In this document: positions 8,369-16,848 of the stretch, piece after piece | Numbering within the stretch: the stretch's first letter is position 1 | Layout: every line of letters starts with the position of its first letter | Assembly (NCBI GenBank): GCA_016779165.1 | Contig: JADHOE010000013.1 | Coordinates: 1 to 35,912, forward strand | Source: Candidatus Margulisiibacteriota bacterium | GTDB taxonomy: Bacteria > Margulisbacteria > Marinamargulisbacteria > UBA817 | Length of the DNA stretch: 35,912 nucleotides | Reading direction: 5' to 3' | Translations under genes and position numbers: made by a program | The notes under the pieces: model-generated | What the model was told of the DNA's origin: nothing | Database searches by the model: none | Seen by the model: the letters and a program-made list of their open reading frames with translations, nothing else

Positions 8369-10830
8369 CATCCGCTGAGATTCGGCAGGCATTCATTGAG
8401 TTTTTTAAGGCCAAAGACCATGTGGTGGTGCCGGCATCACCAGTGGTTGCAAAAAATGATCCCACCTTATTGTTTACAAATGCCGGGATGAACCAATTTA
8501 AGCCAGTATTTTTGGGAAAGCAACCGGCGCCACACACAAGGGTGGTGAATGTTCAACCATGCATTCGAGTATCTGGCAAACACAATGATTTGGAAGACGT
8601 TGGCTTGGATACTTACCACCACACATCGTTCGAGATGTTGGGCAATTGGTCGTTTGGTGACTATTACAAAAAAGAGGCCATACAATGGGCATGGGAATTG
8701 TTCACTGAGGTATTTAAATTTAACAAACAGCACTTGGTGGTCACAGTGTTTGAGGATGATGAGGAATCGGAAGCCCTGTGGCATGAGTGCACAGATATTG
8801 CGCCCAACCATGTGGTGCGTTGCGGTAAAAAAGATAATTTTTGGGAAATGGGGGCAACTGGGCCGTGTGGCCCTTGCTCTGAAATTCATTTGGATTTGGC
8901 ACCCGGAGAACCGGGCATTCCAATGGCCCAGGGTGGGGGCCTTTCAGATCGGTACATGGAGCTATGGAACTTGGTGTTTATTCAATCCAATCGATTGGAT
9001 TCTGGCCATTTAGAACCCCTGCCAGAACGCCATGTGGACACTGGGGCTGGTTTGGAACGCCTTGCTGCCCAACTTCAAGGTGTAGGGTCGAACTATGCCT
9101 CGGATTGCTTTACCCCGATTGTTCAATCCATTGAGTCAAGTTTCAGAGTACCCTACGGTGATGGAAAAGGGGGTACCCCTCACCGAGTGGTTGCGGACCA
9201 TATTCGAACCGTGGTATTTGGGATTGCTGACAATGTGATTCCCAGCAATGAAGGGCAAGGCTACGTGCTTAGGCGCTTGATTCGACGGGCATTGCGTTTT
9301 GCATCTCAGGCCGGTAAAAATCAGCCTTTTTTACACACATTGGTGCCCTTGGTTCATGAATCTTTGGGTGGTTACTATGCCCATATTGGTGATCGCTTGC
9401 CCATGATATCAGAATTAATAAAGGCGGAAGAAGAGCAATTCTTACGTACTGTTGAGTCTGGGTTGCGGTTGTTTCATCAAGTAACCGCTGATATGTCACG
9501 CAGCAATGCAACTACCATTGGCGGTGATGTGGCGTTTAAATTGTACGATACCTTTGGTTTTCCGATAGATTTAACCCAAGTGATGGCCAAAGAGCATGGG
9601 TTGACTGTGGATGAGGCGGGGTTTGAGGTTGCCTTGAATGCCCAACGTGATCGATCTCGACAAGCGCGTTTGCATGCCAGTGCATCGGAAGATGCCATTG
9701 ATGTGGTTGGGAACTTTATTGGCCCAGTGTTAACGGGTGTTTATGTGGATGCCCCGGGTGGTGGTGAAGCCAGAATTCCTGCGAATGATGCGCAACGTTT
9801 TGCCATTGCCCAACACCATACAGCCACCCATTTATTGCATGAAGGGTTACGGCGGGTGGTGGGTGAGCATGTGCAACAAGCTGGGTCGATGGTGGACGTG
9901 AATCGCTTGCGTTTTGATTTTAGTGCTTCAGCGGCTGTGTCTGACGATGCATTGGCCAAAGTGACTGACTTTGTGAATCAATGCATTTCTGACGGGTTAT
10001 CCGTTCATGTGTTTGAAGAATCCTTGGATGCAGCCAAGGCCATGGGGGCGCACGCCATGTTTGGCGAAAAATACGACGATACTGTTCGTGTGGTTGATAT
10101 TTCCACCGTGTCGTTGGAGTTGTGCGGTGGGAACCATGTGACAAATACAAAGGACTTGCAAGTGTTTCGTATTGTATCTGAGTCATCGGTTGCGGCGGGC
10201 ATTCGGCGTATTGAAGCCTTGGTGGGCAATGACCGAGTGGCTTTGCACGATGAAACAGCCCGACAACAAGCATTTAACGCGTACCTCAAGCGTTGGGAAT
10301 CATTGTCAGCGAGCATTGGGTCAACCAGTCAGGTGGCTTTGCCTAAAAAATGTAATGAAAGGGCCAGTATTGACGAATTATCCAAAGAAATGGCGGCTCT
10401 GACTCATGTGGGCAAACAATTGGAACTGGAATCAAAACACAACGCCAATCATGCGGCAAATGCGGTTTTATCCGAGTTAACCAACAAGCCTGTGCCATTG
10501 CGTGTGGGTGGGGTGGGTGTATTTAAAGCCTTGCATAACATGCCCGTGAACGTTTTAAGAGAATGCGCGGATCGTGCCGTACAGGCATTGGGGGATTCTG
10601 CGGTGGTGTTGGTATCATCGGTTGACAATAAGGCCCATGCCATTGCGAAGGTATCGGCATCGATGGTGGGCAAGGTATCCGCCAAGGCCTTGATTAATGA
10701 CGTGACCCAAATTACCGGTGGTGGTGGTGGTGGTAAAGATGCATTGGCACAGGCGGGTGGCCTGAATGCCATTAAACTCGATGATGCCCTGGACTTTTTA
10801 ATTCAAACCCATGCGTCTGTTGGGGATTGA
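8365..10830 (+). CDS. alaS: Alanyl-tRNA synthetase
   Basis: This class II synthetase charges tRNA-Ala. The N-terminal catalytic domain starts with the typical EIRQAFIEFFKAKDHVVVPA and LLFTNAGMNQFKPVFLG. The editing domain has the zinc/substrate residues H485, H489 (HTATH) and C587, H591 (CGGNH). The C-terminal DHHA1 domain ends with a glycine-rich GGGGGGKDALAQAGG segment. It has 821 residues, somewhat shorter than the usual 870 or so because the region after the editing domain is compact. The ATG at 8365 overlaps the preceding stop by ATGA; a TTG 48 nt upstream in the same frame would only add unrelated residues. The 3' end overlaps ruvX by 20 nt. Confidence 0.97.
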   Translation: MTSAEIRQAFIEFFKAKDHVVVPASPVVAKNDPTLLFTNAGMNQFKPVFLGKQPAPHTRVVNVQPCIRVSGKHNDLEDVGLDTYHHTSFEMLGNWSFGDYYKKEAIQWAWELFTEVFKFNKQHLVVTVFEDDEESEALWHECTDIAPNHVVRCGKKDNFWEMGATGPCGPCSEIHLDLAPGEPGIPMAQGGGLSDRYMELWNLVFIQSNRLDSGHLEPLPERHVDTGAGLERLAAQLQGVGSNYASDCFTPIVQSIESSFRVPYGDGKGGTPHRVVADHIRTVVFGIADNVIPSNEGQGYVLRRLIRRALRFASQAGKNQPFLHTLVPLVHESLGGYYAHIGDRLPMISELIKAEEEQFLRTVESGLRLFHQVTADMSRSNATTIGGDVAFKLYDTFGFPIDLTQVMAKEHGLTVDEAGFEVALNAQRDRSRQARLHASASEDAIDVVGNFIGPVLTGVYVDAPGGGEARIPANDAQRFAIAQHHTATHLLHEGLRRVVGEHVQQAGSMVDVNRLRFDFSASAAVSDDALAKVTDFVNQCISDGLSVHVFEESLDAAKAMGAHAMFGEKYDDTVRVVDISTVSLELCGGNHVTNTKDLQVFRIVSESSVAAGIRRIEALVGNDRVALHDETARQQAFNAYLKRWESLSASIGSTSQVALPKKCNERASIDELSKEMAALTHVGKQLELESKHNANHAANAVLSELTNKPVPLRVGGVGVFKALHNMPVNVLRECADRAVQALGDSAVVLVSSVDNKAHAIAKVSASMVGKVSAKALINDVTQITGGGGGGKDALAQAGGLNAIKLDDALDFLIQTHASVGD

Positions 10831-11215
10831 TTACGGGGATGTTCGCATTGGGGTGGCAATCTCTGATCCATTGGGATTAACCGCTCAACCCGTGGGCACC
10901 ATCCCCAATGGGCCTGGGGCTTTGGATGAACTCGTTCGCATTATCAATGAAAAAAACGTGCAACGCGTTGTGGTGGGGTGCCCAAAAAATCAACATGGCG
11001 ATGACTCAAAAAAAGCCAAGGATGTTCGTCGGTTTGTGGATGCCTTATTGATAAAAATACCCATTGATATTGAATTTGTGGATGAACGGTTTTCTACTGT
11101 TGCTGTGACCAAGCACTTGATTCACATGGATGTGTCCAGAAAAAAACGTAAATCAATTGTTGATACGCAAGCTGCCATGTTTATTTTGCAGGGGGTGTTG
11201 AACCGCCGGCCATGA
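10811..11215 (+). CDS. ruvX: Putative pre-16S rRNA nuclease YqgF/RuvX
   Basis: This 134-residue RNase H-fold nuclease belongs to the YqgF family, which matures the 16S rRNA 5' end in E. coli and was first proposed as a Holliday junction resolvase. The acidic residues expected for the active site are visible: D7 in GIDYGDVRIGVA, E92 in VDERFST and D118 in IVDTQAA. The start lies inside the last codons of alaS (20-nt overlap), and its end overlaps birA by ATGA. An alaS-ruvX order is common in bacteria, which supports the call. Confidence 0.93.
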   Translation: MRLLGIDYGDVRIGVAISDPLGLTAQPVGTIPNGPGALDELVRIINEKNVQRVVVGCPKNQHGDDSKKAKDVRRFVDALLIKIPIDIEFVDERFSTVAVTKHLIHMDVSRKKRKSIVDTQAAMFILQGVLNRRP

Positions 11216-11985
11216 TTGAGTGTAGTGATGATGCGCTTCTTGCGGTGGTGAGCCGCCACCAGTGGGTAACATCCTTAATTTATAAGGATTCGCTAAGCTC
11301 TACCAATGATGTTGCTCAGGAGATTTGCCAAACCCGCGGCTTGGGGCATGGCACATTGGTGCTGGCAAACTGGCAGCAATCTGGTAAAGGCCGGTTTAAT
11401 AATGCATGGGATTCCCCTAAGGGGCAGGATATTTTAATGAGTTTGGTGATTGAACCAAGGGTTCCTGCGTATCGTTGGCCATGCGTTCAGGTGCCATTGA
11501 GCATGGCCATTCGATCGGCGGTATCGTCCATGCTGCCGTCTCACATGAACGTGCAACTGAAGTGGCCAAATGATCTATTGGTAAATGGTAAAAAATGCGC
11601 AGGTGTGCTGAGTGAGGGGCTAATGGATAAAGGGCTACTTATTTGTGGCATTGGCATTAATGTAAATCAGCACCCAGTAGCCACGGACCATCGAACCAGC
11701 ATGGCCTTGGCCCTTGGCCATGGCATTGAACGTTGGCAAGTATTGGATGCTGTATTGCATTATATTCACTTACAGTTGCATGGCATTCAACATGCTGAAT
11801 GGTGCCCGGATGAATGGCACGCATCAGCTGCATATGTGGGTGAGATGGTAACCTTTACACATAAATCTACGATTCAGGGCAGATTCATTGGGCTTGGGCC
11901 AAATGGCGGTGCTCAAGTTCAAACCAGTGATGGGGTGAGTGAATATACGAATGCTCAAGGTTTTCGGCGGGTGTTAGGCACTTAA
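11212..11985 (+). CDS. birA: Biotin--[acetyl-CoA-carboxylase] ligase, catalytic type
   Basis: The enzyme attaches biotin to the biotin carboxyl carrier protein of acetyl-CoA carboxylase through a biotinyl-AMP intermediate. Key motifs are QQSGKGRFNNAWDSP (about residues 64-78, the adenylate-binding GRGR-type loop, here GKGR), KWPNDLLVNGKKCAGVLSE (K117 onward) and GIGINVN. At 257 residues it contains the catalytic domain and a small C-terminal domain, but no N-terminal helix-turn-helix, so it should not act as a repressor like E. coli BirA. It overlaps ruvX by ATGA and, at its end, overlaps the convergent metalloprotease gene by 12 nt. Confidence 0.93.
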   Translation: MIECSDDALLAVVSRHQWVTSLIYKDSLSSTNDVAQEICQTRGLGHGTLVLANWQQSGKGRFNNAWDSPKGQDILMSLVIEPRVPAYRWPCVQVPLSMAIRSAVSSMLPSHMNVQLKWPNDLLVNGKKCAGVLSEGLMDKGLLICGIGINVNQHPVATDHRTSMALALGHGIERWQVLDAVLHYIHLQLHGIQHAEWCPDEWHASAAYVGEMVTFTHKSTIQGRFIGLGPNGGAQVQTSDGVSEYTNAQGFRRVLGT

Positions 11986-12627
11986 TACGGATTGGTGCTT
12001 TTTGAGCCACAGCTTTGCTGCTTTGGTATGGGGTGTGTGGGTCTCGACCAATGCCCAAAAATTGGGTGAATGGTTAAAGTGAACCAAATGGGCACATTCG
12101 TGGATGATGACATAATCACTAACCCAATCCGGTGCATGAATGAGCGATAGGTTAAGGGTGATGGTGCCATTGCTGTGGCAGGTGCCCCAACACGACCGCA
12201 TGCGTCGAATTTTAATGGCAGATGGCGCTAGCCCCATGTTGGAAGCAACTGACATGCAACGTTTGGGAAGGTAGTCTTTCGCAGTAGATTCAATAACGGT
12301 TTGGAGGGGAAGGTGCTCCGGTAGCCACAGCTGGCCATTGGCTTGAATCACAGTGGGGGACTCCGTATTGGATTGGATGCGATAGCAATGCCCCCGAATA
12401 TGAACGTGCGTGGATAGGTCCCAATTGGGGAGGCTTTTATTGATTTCAACTTGTTTTTGTTGATGTTTTTGAATCCAAGGTTGATGATCGTTCAAGAGTT
12501 GACGAATGATGTGTTGGGAGGGGCGCATGGGGGTACGAAGCACCACATGTGCATCGCCATTAATTTCGATGCTGTACGTATGGCGTCGTTTGTTTGGTTT
12601 AAGGATAACCGATTCGATATCGATCAT
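11974..12627 (-). CDS. YgjP/DUF45-type M48-like metallopeptidase
   Basis: This 217-residue protein of the YgjP-like (DUF45) family has a zinc-binding motif HECAH followed by LVHFNHSPNFW, the family signature (HExxH with downstream NHSxxFW). The segment RRMRSCWGTCHSNGTITLN just before it is also typical (SRWGSCSSxGxIxLN). No signal peptide is present, so it is cytoplasmic. The family is often near restriction or DNA-processing genes, but its substrate is not established. Its ATG overlaps the stop of the upstream DoxX gene (ATGA), so the two form a - strand operon. Its stop lies inside the end of birA. Confidence 0.88.
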   Translation of the reverse strand: MIDIESVILKPNKRRHTYSIEINGDAHVVLRTPMRPSQHIIRQLLNDHQPWIQKHQQKQVEINKSLPNWDLSTHVHIRGHCYRIQSNTESPTVIQANGQLWLPEHLPLQTVIESTAKDYLPKRCMSVASNMGLAPSAIKIRRMRSCWGTCHSNGTITLNLSLIHAPDWVSDYVIIHECAHLVHFNHSPNFWALVETHTPHTKAAKLWLKKHQSVLSA

Positions 12628-13025
12628 GACCCATTAATGAGCCAACGAAATACAGGAAAACGCTGGAAAAATGAAATGTTAAGGGCGTATTTGCCTGGGC
12701 CACCAATGAATACGGCAAGGTACATGATGAGGTACATGATAGGCAATTCAATTTTTGAAATGGGGTCGTCGGCATGAACAATGAATGCGGCAACCATCAT
12801 GGTAATCATCAGTGGAATAGTTGCCAGTCGTGTAGCAATGCCCAAAACAAGCAATGCAGCGCACACCACTTCAGCAAACACAACCAAAACCAAACTGGCT
12901 GGTGAGCCAATGCCCAATGGGTCAGGGAAGACTTGGGAAAGAGCTGAAAATCGTTCAAACTTGCCCCAACCGTGAAGGGTAAGCATAAGAAATCCAGACG
13001 CAATACGAATAATAGTTAACGGCAT
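12624..13025 (-). CDS. DoxX family membrane protein
   Basis: This 133-residue integral membrane protein has about four hydrophobic helices. The start MPLTIIRIASGFLMLTLHGW and the segment FAEVVCAALLVLGIATRLAT match the DoxX family (R-x-x-x-G-x-x-x-x-x-H-G at the N-terminus, E-x-x-G-x-x-L-x-x-G-x-x-T-R in TM2). DoxX proteins are linked to redox and thiol stress in some bacteria, but no catalytic role is clear here. I chose the ATG at 13025 over one 27 nt upstream because it places the family's conserved arginine near the start and lies exactly 6 nt after a TATACT box. The gene is coupled to the downstream metallopeptidase. Confidence 0.85.
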   Translation of the reverse strand: MPLTIIRIASGFLMLTLHGWGKFERFSALSQVFPDPLGIGSPASLVLVVFAEVVCAALLVLGIATRLATIPLMITMMVAAFIVHADDPISKIELPIMYLIMYLAVFIGGPGKYALNISFFQRFPVFRWLINGS

Positions 13026-13031
13026 AGTAGC

Positions 13032-13060
13032 AGTATAAATGATGCCTAGCATTTTTTAAA
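13032..13060 (-). promoter_or_regulatory. Promoter of the doxX-metallopeptidase operon
   Basis: On the - strand a TTTAAA -35 box (13055-13060) and a TATACT -10 box (13032-13037) are 17 nt apart. The start codon follows the -10 box after 6 nt, so the expected transcription start is the A of ATG (leaderless). It lies back to back with the glpD promoter. Confidence 0.5.
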
Positions 13061-13112
13061 TACAAAAATGAGTCTTGCTGTGTTAGTGATGGCGATTTTG
13101 GAAAATTTAACC

Positions 13113-13118
13113 GATAAT
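13113..13118 (+). promoter_or_regulatory. Candidate -10 box of glpD
   Basis: GATAAT lies exactly 6 nt before the ATG at 13125, the same arrangement as for doxX and the Spy-like gene. The -35 region is poor (TGGCGA at 17-nt spacing). Confidence 0.4.
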
Positions 13119-13124
13119 AAACCT

Positions 13125-14675
13125 ATGGTGACGCGCCCATTTGATGTTTGTGTGATTGGTGGTGGCATAAATGGGGCTGGTATTGCCTTTGAAGCCGCTA
13201 GTCGAGGGTTGAATGTGGGGTTGTTTGAGCAGCATGATTTTGGGTTTGGTGCTAGTAGTGCAACATCAAAATTGGCCCATGGAGGCTTGCGTTATTTGGA
13301 GCAACGGCAATTTAAATTGGTTCGTGAATCGCTGAATGAACGTAATTTTTTACTAAAAAGTGCACCCCATTTGGTAAAACCACTGCAGTTTTATGTGCCC
13401 CTTTACAACCATTCAAAATGGAAGCCCTTGCAATTGAAATTGGGCCTTTCGGTGTATGATTGGATGCAATCGGATCGGGTGATGCCCAAACATCGCATGT
13501 TATCCACCCATCAAATTCGCGCGGATGTGCCTTGGCTTACCACCGAGGGTTTGGTGGGTTGTGGCAGTTACTTTGATGCCCAAATGGATGATCATCGGCT
13601 AATCATTGAGTTGTTGCTCATGGCCAAAGACTGTGGCGCACATATTCAAAATTACTGCAAAGTATCGGGCATTGAACCCACAGCATCTGGTGTTCAAATT
13701 GGGCTTGAACCAACAGTCGGTAATCCAACATCCGTGAGCACAAAATCTGCCGTCTTGGCCGCAGGCGCGTGGTCAAATTCTTTGGCAAAGGCCCCATTAG
13801 TGAAGCCCACCAAGGGGGTTCATATTGTGTTGCCAGATATGGATTTGAATGCGGCATTGTTGTTGCTGTCGCCAAAAGACGACCGGGTGATGTTTATGAT
13901 GCCATGGCAAGGAAAAACACTGGTTGGGACCACTGATCAATTGGATGATCAGGCATACGATACACCTCAAATGCATGCCCCTGAAGCTCAGTATTTACTG
14001 GATTGTGTGAATGCCTACCATAACCATAGGGTGTGGTGTTTGGATGATGTGATGGCCTTTTTTTGTGGCTATCGGCCATTGATTTATACCGATGAAACGG
14101 TGTGTAGCAACCAAACCCGAGAAGATGCGGTTGTCTGGTTGGACAAGGATGTGTTATCCGTAAGCGGTGGAAAGTACACCACATTTCGAAAAATGTCCCA
14201 ACGGGCCTTTGCTCAGTTGCACCAACGTTGCTTTGAAACGTATCCGTTATCATCGGCCAGTCATGATTACTCATTTATTGGGGCGTTAACGCCCAATGAT
14301 TGGCCCAGCGATTCTCAACTGAGTGAGTACTCAAAGCAATACCATGTTGAACGCGACACATTGATGCATTTAATCTCGACTTATGGGGCCCTTTACAAAC
14401 GCATTTTGTCAACCATTGGTCGCCATAAAGAAACCGCCATTCGAGTGGACATTGAGGTGCCGATGATCGTGGCTGAACTGAAGTATGCCATAGAGAATGA
14501 ATGGGTGACATGCGTTGAGGATTTTTTGTTTCGTCGCACATATTATGGGTATTTGTTTCATAAAGAACCCGATGTGTTGGCTGCCTTTTCAATGGCATTT
14601 AACCAACTTTTTGATTGCAAGCCCAACAATAGTGCCTTGCCAACCTTGAAGCAAATAAGGAATGATAATGCTTAA
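13125..14675 (+). CDS. glpD: Aerobic glycerol-3-phosphate dehydrogenase
   Basis: This FAD-dependent, membrane-associated enzyme oxidises sn-glycerol 3-phosphate to dihydroxyacetone phosphate and passes electrons to quinone. The Rossmann FAD motif VIGGGINGAGIAFEAASRG is at the N-terminus, followed by the family signatures GASSATSKLAHGGLRYLE and, later, GVHIVLP, GTTDQ and SVSGGKYTTFRKM. From the ATG at 13125 it has 516 residues, close to E. coli GlpD (501). An in-frame ATG at 13068 would add 19 residues but would leave only 15 nt to any 5' extension of the divergent doxX gene and has no promoter at suitable spacing. It overlaps the lipase gene by 8 nt. No glpK or glpF is in the window. Confidence 0.93.
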   Translation: MVTRPFDVCVIGGGINGAGIAFEAASRGLNVGLFEQHDFGFGASSATSKLAHGGLRYLEQRQFKLVRESLNERNFLLKSAPHLVKPLQFYVPLYNHSKWKPLQLKLGLSVYDWMQSDRVMPKHRMLSTHQIRADVPWLTTEGLVGCGSYFDAQMDDHRLIIELLLMAKDCGAHIQNYCKVSGIEPTASGVQIGLEPTVGNPTSVSTKSAVLAAGAWSNSLAKAPLVKPTKGVHIVLPDMDLNAALLLLSPKDDRVMFMMPWQGKTLVGTTDQLDDQAYDTPQMHAPEAQYLLDCVNAYHNHRVWCLDDVMAFFCGYRPLIYTDETVCSNQTREDAVVWLDKDVLSVSGGKYTTFRKMSQRAFAQLHQRCFETYPLSSASHDYSFIGALTPNDWPSDSQLSEYSKQYHVERDTLMHLISTYGALYKRILSTIGRHKETAIRVDIEVPMIVAELKYAIENEWVTCVEDFLFRRTYYGYLFHKEPDVLAAFSMAFNQLFDCKPNNSALPTLKQIRNDNA

Positions 14676-15552
14676 CACGCAGTGGTTGGCATGCGACGAT
14701 ACCCGTATTTTTGTTCGACAATGGCATGCACCTAGGCCAATTAAAGGGGTGGTTCATGTGTTGCATGGCATGATGGAGCATTCTGGGATGTACCATGAAT
14801 GGGCCTTAAAGTTAAATGCTTTGGGGTGGGATGTTGTGGCCCATGATCATGCAGGGTCGGGCCTTACCATATCGAATAGCTGGGGACGGGATGCCTTGCC
14901 AATGGATGGCGATACCCACATGCTAACCACGGCAATGCATGTGAAGGACTGGCTGTTGGCGCATTATGCTGGCCTGCCAATGGTGCGATATGGGCACAGC
15001 ATGGGGGCGTTTTTGGCCGTGAACATGCAGCAAAAAGACAGTGCGGGTAACGCCATGATTTTAAGTGCGCCCATGCATGAACCCAAAGCGATGCTCACTG
15101 TTAAGCAAGGCCTGGTTTGGGCATTGGCCCAGGTGTTGGGCGTTAACGCAAGGGCCAACTTGGCCCATGCCCTGACATTTAATCGATTAAACCGACACTT
15201 TGCCCCAACCTTCACCCCTGTGGATTGGGTGAGCAGTGATGAGTCTGTGTTAAACCTGTACATGGATGATCCACTTTGTGGCAATACCGCAACCTGGGGG
15301 TATTATTATTCATTGATTACATGTTTTAAACGGGCCATCAACGCGCCAGGCCCTTGGCCAAAAATGATGATGATTGTGGGTGAGCATGACCCCTTATCGA
15401 CTGGTGGAAAAGCGGTTCAAAATCGCTTTAAGGCGATGGCATCGGTTGCTGAGCATGCCGAATTTGTGTGTGTGCCAGGTGCCCGGCATAAAATTGAAGG
15501 AAGTGGCGGTGATGGCATTGCCAACGTGGGCCGGTTTTTAAACCAATTATGA
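14668..15552 (+). CDS. Alpha/beta hydrolase, monoacylglycerol lipase-like
   Basis: This is a 294-residue serine hydrolase of the Hydrolase_4/monoglyceride lipase type. The predicted triad is S111 in YGHSMGAF, D241 in VGEHDPLS and H274 in GARHKIEGSGGD; the oxyanion segment is VLHGMMEHSGMYHEWA. The HGxxEHxxRY-like motif (here HGMMEHSGMY) is typical of monoacylglycerol lipases and lysophospholipases. No signal peptide is seen, so the enzyme is cytoplasmic. The ATG at 14668 is preceded by AAGGA at a 6-nt distance; an ATG 6 nt upstream is too close to that site. Next to glpD it could feed glycerol from lipid breakdown into the same pathway. Confidence 0.85.
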   Translation: MLNTQWLACDDTRIFVRQWHAPRPIKGVVHVLHGMMEHSGMYHEWALKLNALGWDVVAHDHAGSGLTISNSWGRDALPMDGDTHMLTTAMHVKDWLLAHYAGLPMVRYGHSMGAFLAVNMQQKDSAGNAMILSAPMHEPKAMLTVKQGLVWALAQVLGVNARANLAHALTFNRLNRHFAPTFTPVDWVSSDESVLNLYMDDPLCGNTATWGYYYSLITCFKRAINAPGPWPKMMMIVGEHDPLSTGGKAVQNRFKAMASVAEHAEFVCVPGARHKIEGSGGDGIANVGRFLNQL

Positions 15553-16289
15553 TAAGCAAAGATACCTTGTATACCGTGATTTTTGAGGCGGACACCCCGG
15601 CAGGTAAATGGTTTGATATTGGGTTGATTATAAGCATCTTGCTTGCTGTAGTTGTGGTGATGCTCGATAGTGTGCATGCCATTCGAATGACCCACGGGCC
15701 GTGGTTGAATGCGATTGAGTGGGGAATGACCTTTTTATTCACCATTGAATATGGGTTGCGGTTGATGTGCGCGAAGAAACCCCTTCGCTACGCCACCAGC
15801 TTTTTTGGTGTGGTGGATGTATTATCGGTGTGCCCAAGTTACATTGGTTTGTTTTTTCCTGGGACCCACTATTTAGCGGTGGTGCGAGTATTAAGGGTAC
15901 TTCGGGTGTTTCGAATATTAAAGGTGGTGCAATACATTGAAGAATCCAAAGTGTTAATGAGAAGCATTAAACGAAGTTTTCGAAAAATTGTATTGTTTAT
16001 TGCTACGGTGATTACCATTGCCATTGTTTTAGGATCAATCATGTATGTGGTTGAGGGCGAGGCCAGTGGGTTTACCAGCATTCCAAAAAGCATTTATTGG
16101 GCCATTGTGACGTTGACCACTGTTGGGTATGGTGACATGTCCCCAGAAACCAATGTTGGGCAAGCCATTGCCACATTTATAATGATTTTGGGATACAGCA
16201 TTATTGTGGTGCCAACCGGTTTTGTTAGCGCTAGCATGGGTGGCCAAAAAACATTGTGTTCAGAATGTAAAAAAAAACTGAACGGCTAA
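15549..16289 (+). CDS. Voltage-gated potassium channel (Kv type)
   Basis: This 246-residue membrane protein has six predicted segments. S4 is a run of arginines at every third position (R113, R116, R119, R122 in VVRVLRVLRVFRILK), the voltage sensor. The selectivity filter is TVGYGD at 191-196, preceded by the pore helix IYWAIVTLT, and S6 follows. The S4 and filter together identify a KvAP-like bacterial voltage-gated K+ channel. The short C-terminal tail has CSEC, a possible half zinc site. It overlaps the lipase gene by ATGA and ends the glpD operon. Confidence 0.93.
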   Translation: MISKDTLYTVIFEADTPAGKWFDIGLIISILLAVVVVMLDSVHAIRMTHGPWLNAIEWGMTFLFTIEYGLRLMCAKKPLRYATSFFGVVDVLSVCPSYIGLFFPGTHYLAVVRVLRVLRVFRILKVVQYIEESKVLMRSIKRSFRKIVLFIATVITIAIVLGSIMYVVEGEASGFTSIPKSIYWAIVTLTTVGYGDMSPETNVGQAIATFIMILGYSIIVVPTGFVSASMGGQKTLCSECKKKLNG

Positions 16290-16339
16290 CCATGTAAATT
16301 AGCAGGCTAAGGCTTGAATACTTGTTGAAAAAGGAATGA

Positions 16340-16723
16340 TTACGGGTTAAATAATTCGTTAAATTTCATTTGTTGAAATGAATCAAGGTGGGATTCAATT
16401 TCGAGGTGGTGGCGGATACTGTAGAGTTTAATTTCTGATTCAGAGTTGTATAGTTTTTTAAGGATTTGTTTGGCCTTGTCTTCATTGAATGGTTTGATTC
16501 GAACCAATGATGCAAGCTCAGATTCGTGAAATTTAATCTCTGCACTTAATTTTTGGTACTCTGAACGATATTTGTTATCGATAGCGGCAATGGTTTGAAG
16601 CAATTCGTCAGAGGCCTTAAGTTCATTTTTAAATAAATCTGCCCGTGAACTGTTTTTATCGTGAGATATAGCCATGAATGGCATAAGACCAATAAGGGCA
16701 ACGGCAAATAGTTTTGATGTCAT
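16340..16723 (-). CDS. Spy/CpxP/ZraP-like periplasmic protein
   Basis: This 127-residue protein has a signal peptide (MTSKLFAVALIGLMPFMAIS, cleavage near residue 20) and is otherwise all-helical and charged. The segment RIKPFNEDKAKQILKKLYN, then HHLEIESHLDSFQQMKFNEL, matches the layout of the Spy/CpxP and metal-resistance (ZraP/CnrX) proteins, with LDSFQQ in place of the LTxxQ motif. These are periplasmic chaperones or metal-responsive regulators. It is transcribed divergently from the fibre operon, 125 nt away, and may serve fibre folding or metal supply, but that is inference. Its promoter suggests a leaderless mRNA. Confidence 0.6.
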   Translation of the reverse strand: MTSKLFAVALIGLMPFMAISHDKNSSRADLFKNELKASDELLQTIAAIDNKYRSEYQKLSAEIKFHESELASLVRIKPFNEDKAKQILKKLYNSESEIKLYSIRHHLEIESHLDSFQQMKFNELFNP

Positions 16724-16729
16724 GCCATC

Positions 16730-16735
16730 ATTATA
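16730..16735 (-). promoter_or_regulatory. -10 box of the Spy-like gene
   Basis: A perfect TATAAT on the - strand lies exactly 6 nt before the ATG, so the predicted transcript starts at the start codon. The -35 region is AT-rich without a clear hexamer. Confidence 0.5.
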
Positions 16736-16786
16736 CTTTATTTTTAATCAAAATAAATCGATAAATTAATTAATTTGAAAATGATG

Positions 16787-16814
16787 TTTAAAGTGAATGA
16801 AAAATGGGTATATT
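16787..16814 (+). promoter_or_regulatory. Candidate promoter of the fibre operon
   Basis: TTTAAA (16787-16792) and TATATT (16809-16814) are 16 nt apart, giving a leader of about 28 nt before the ATG at 16849. A GAGGGGG string 14 nt before the ATG may act as a distant ribosome binding site. Confidence 0.35.
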
Positions 16815-16848
16815 TTAGGCAGTGGTCTGAGGGGGTTATCCACCAAAA

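Noticed and set aside
8467-8889. 140-codon - strand frame inside alaS
   Set aside because: It lies wholly opposite the conserved AlaRS catalytic core, so it is a shadow frame.
13068-13124. ATG at 13068 as the glpD start
   Set aside because: The family begins shortly before the FAD motif, and the ATG at 13125 follows a GATAAT box by 6 nt. The extra 19 residues have no counterpart that I know of.
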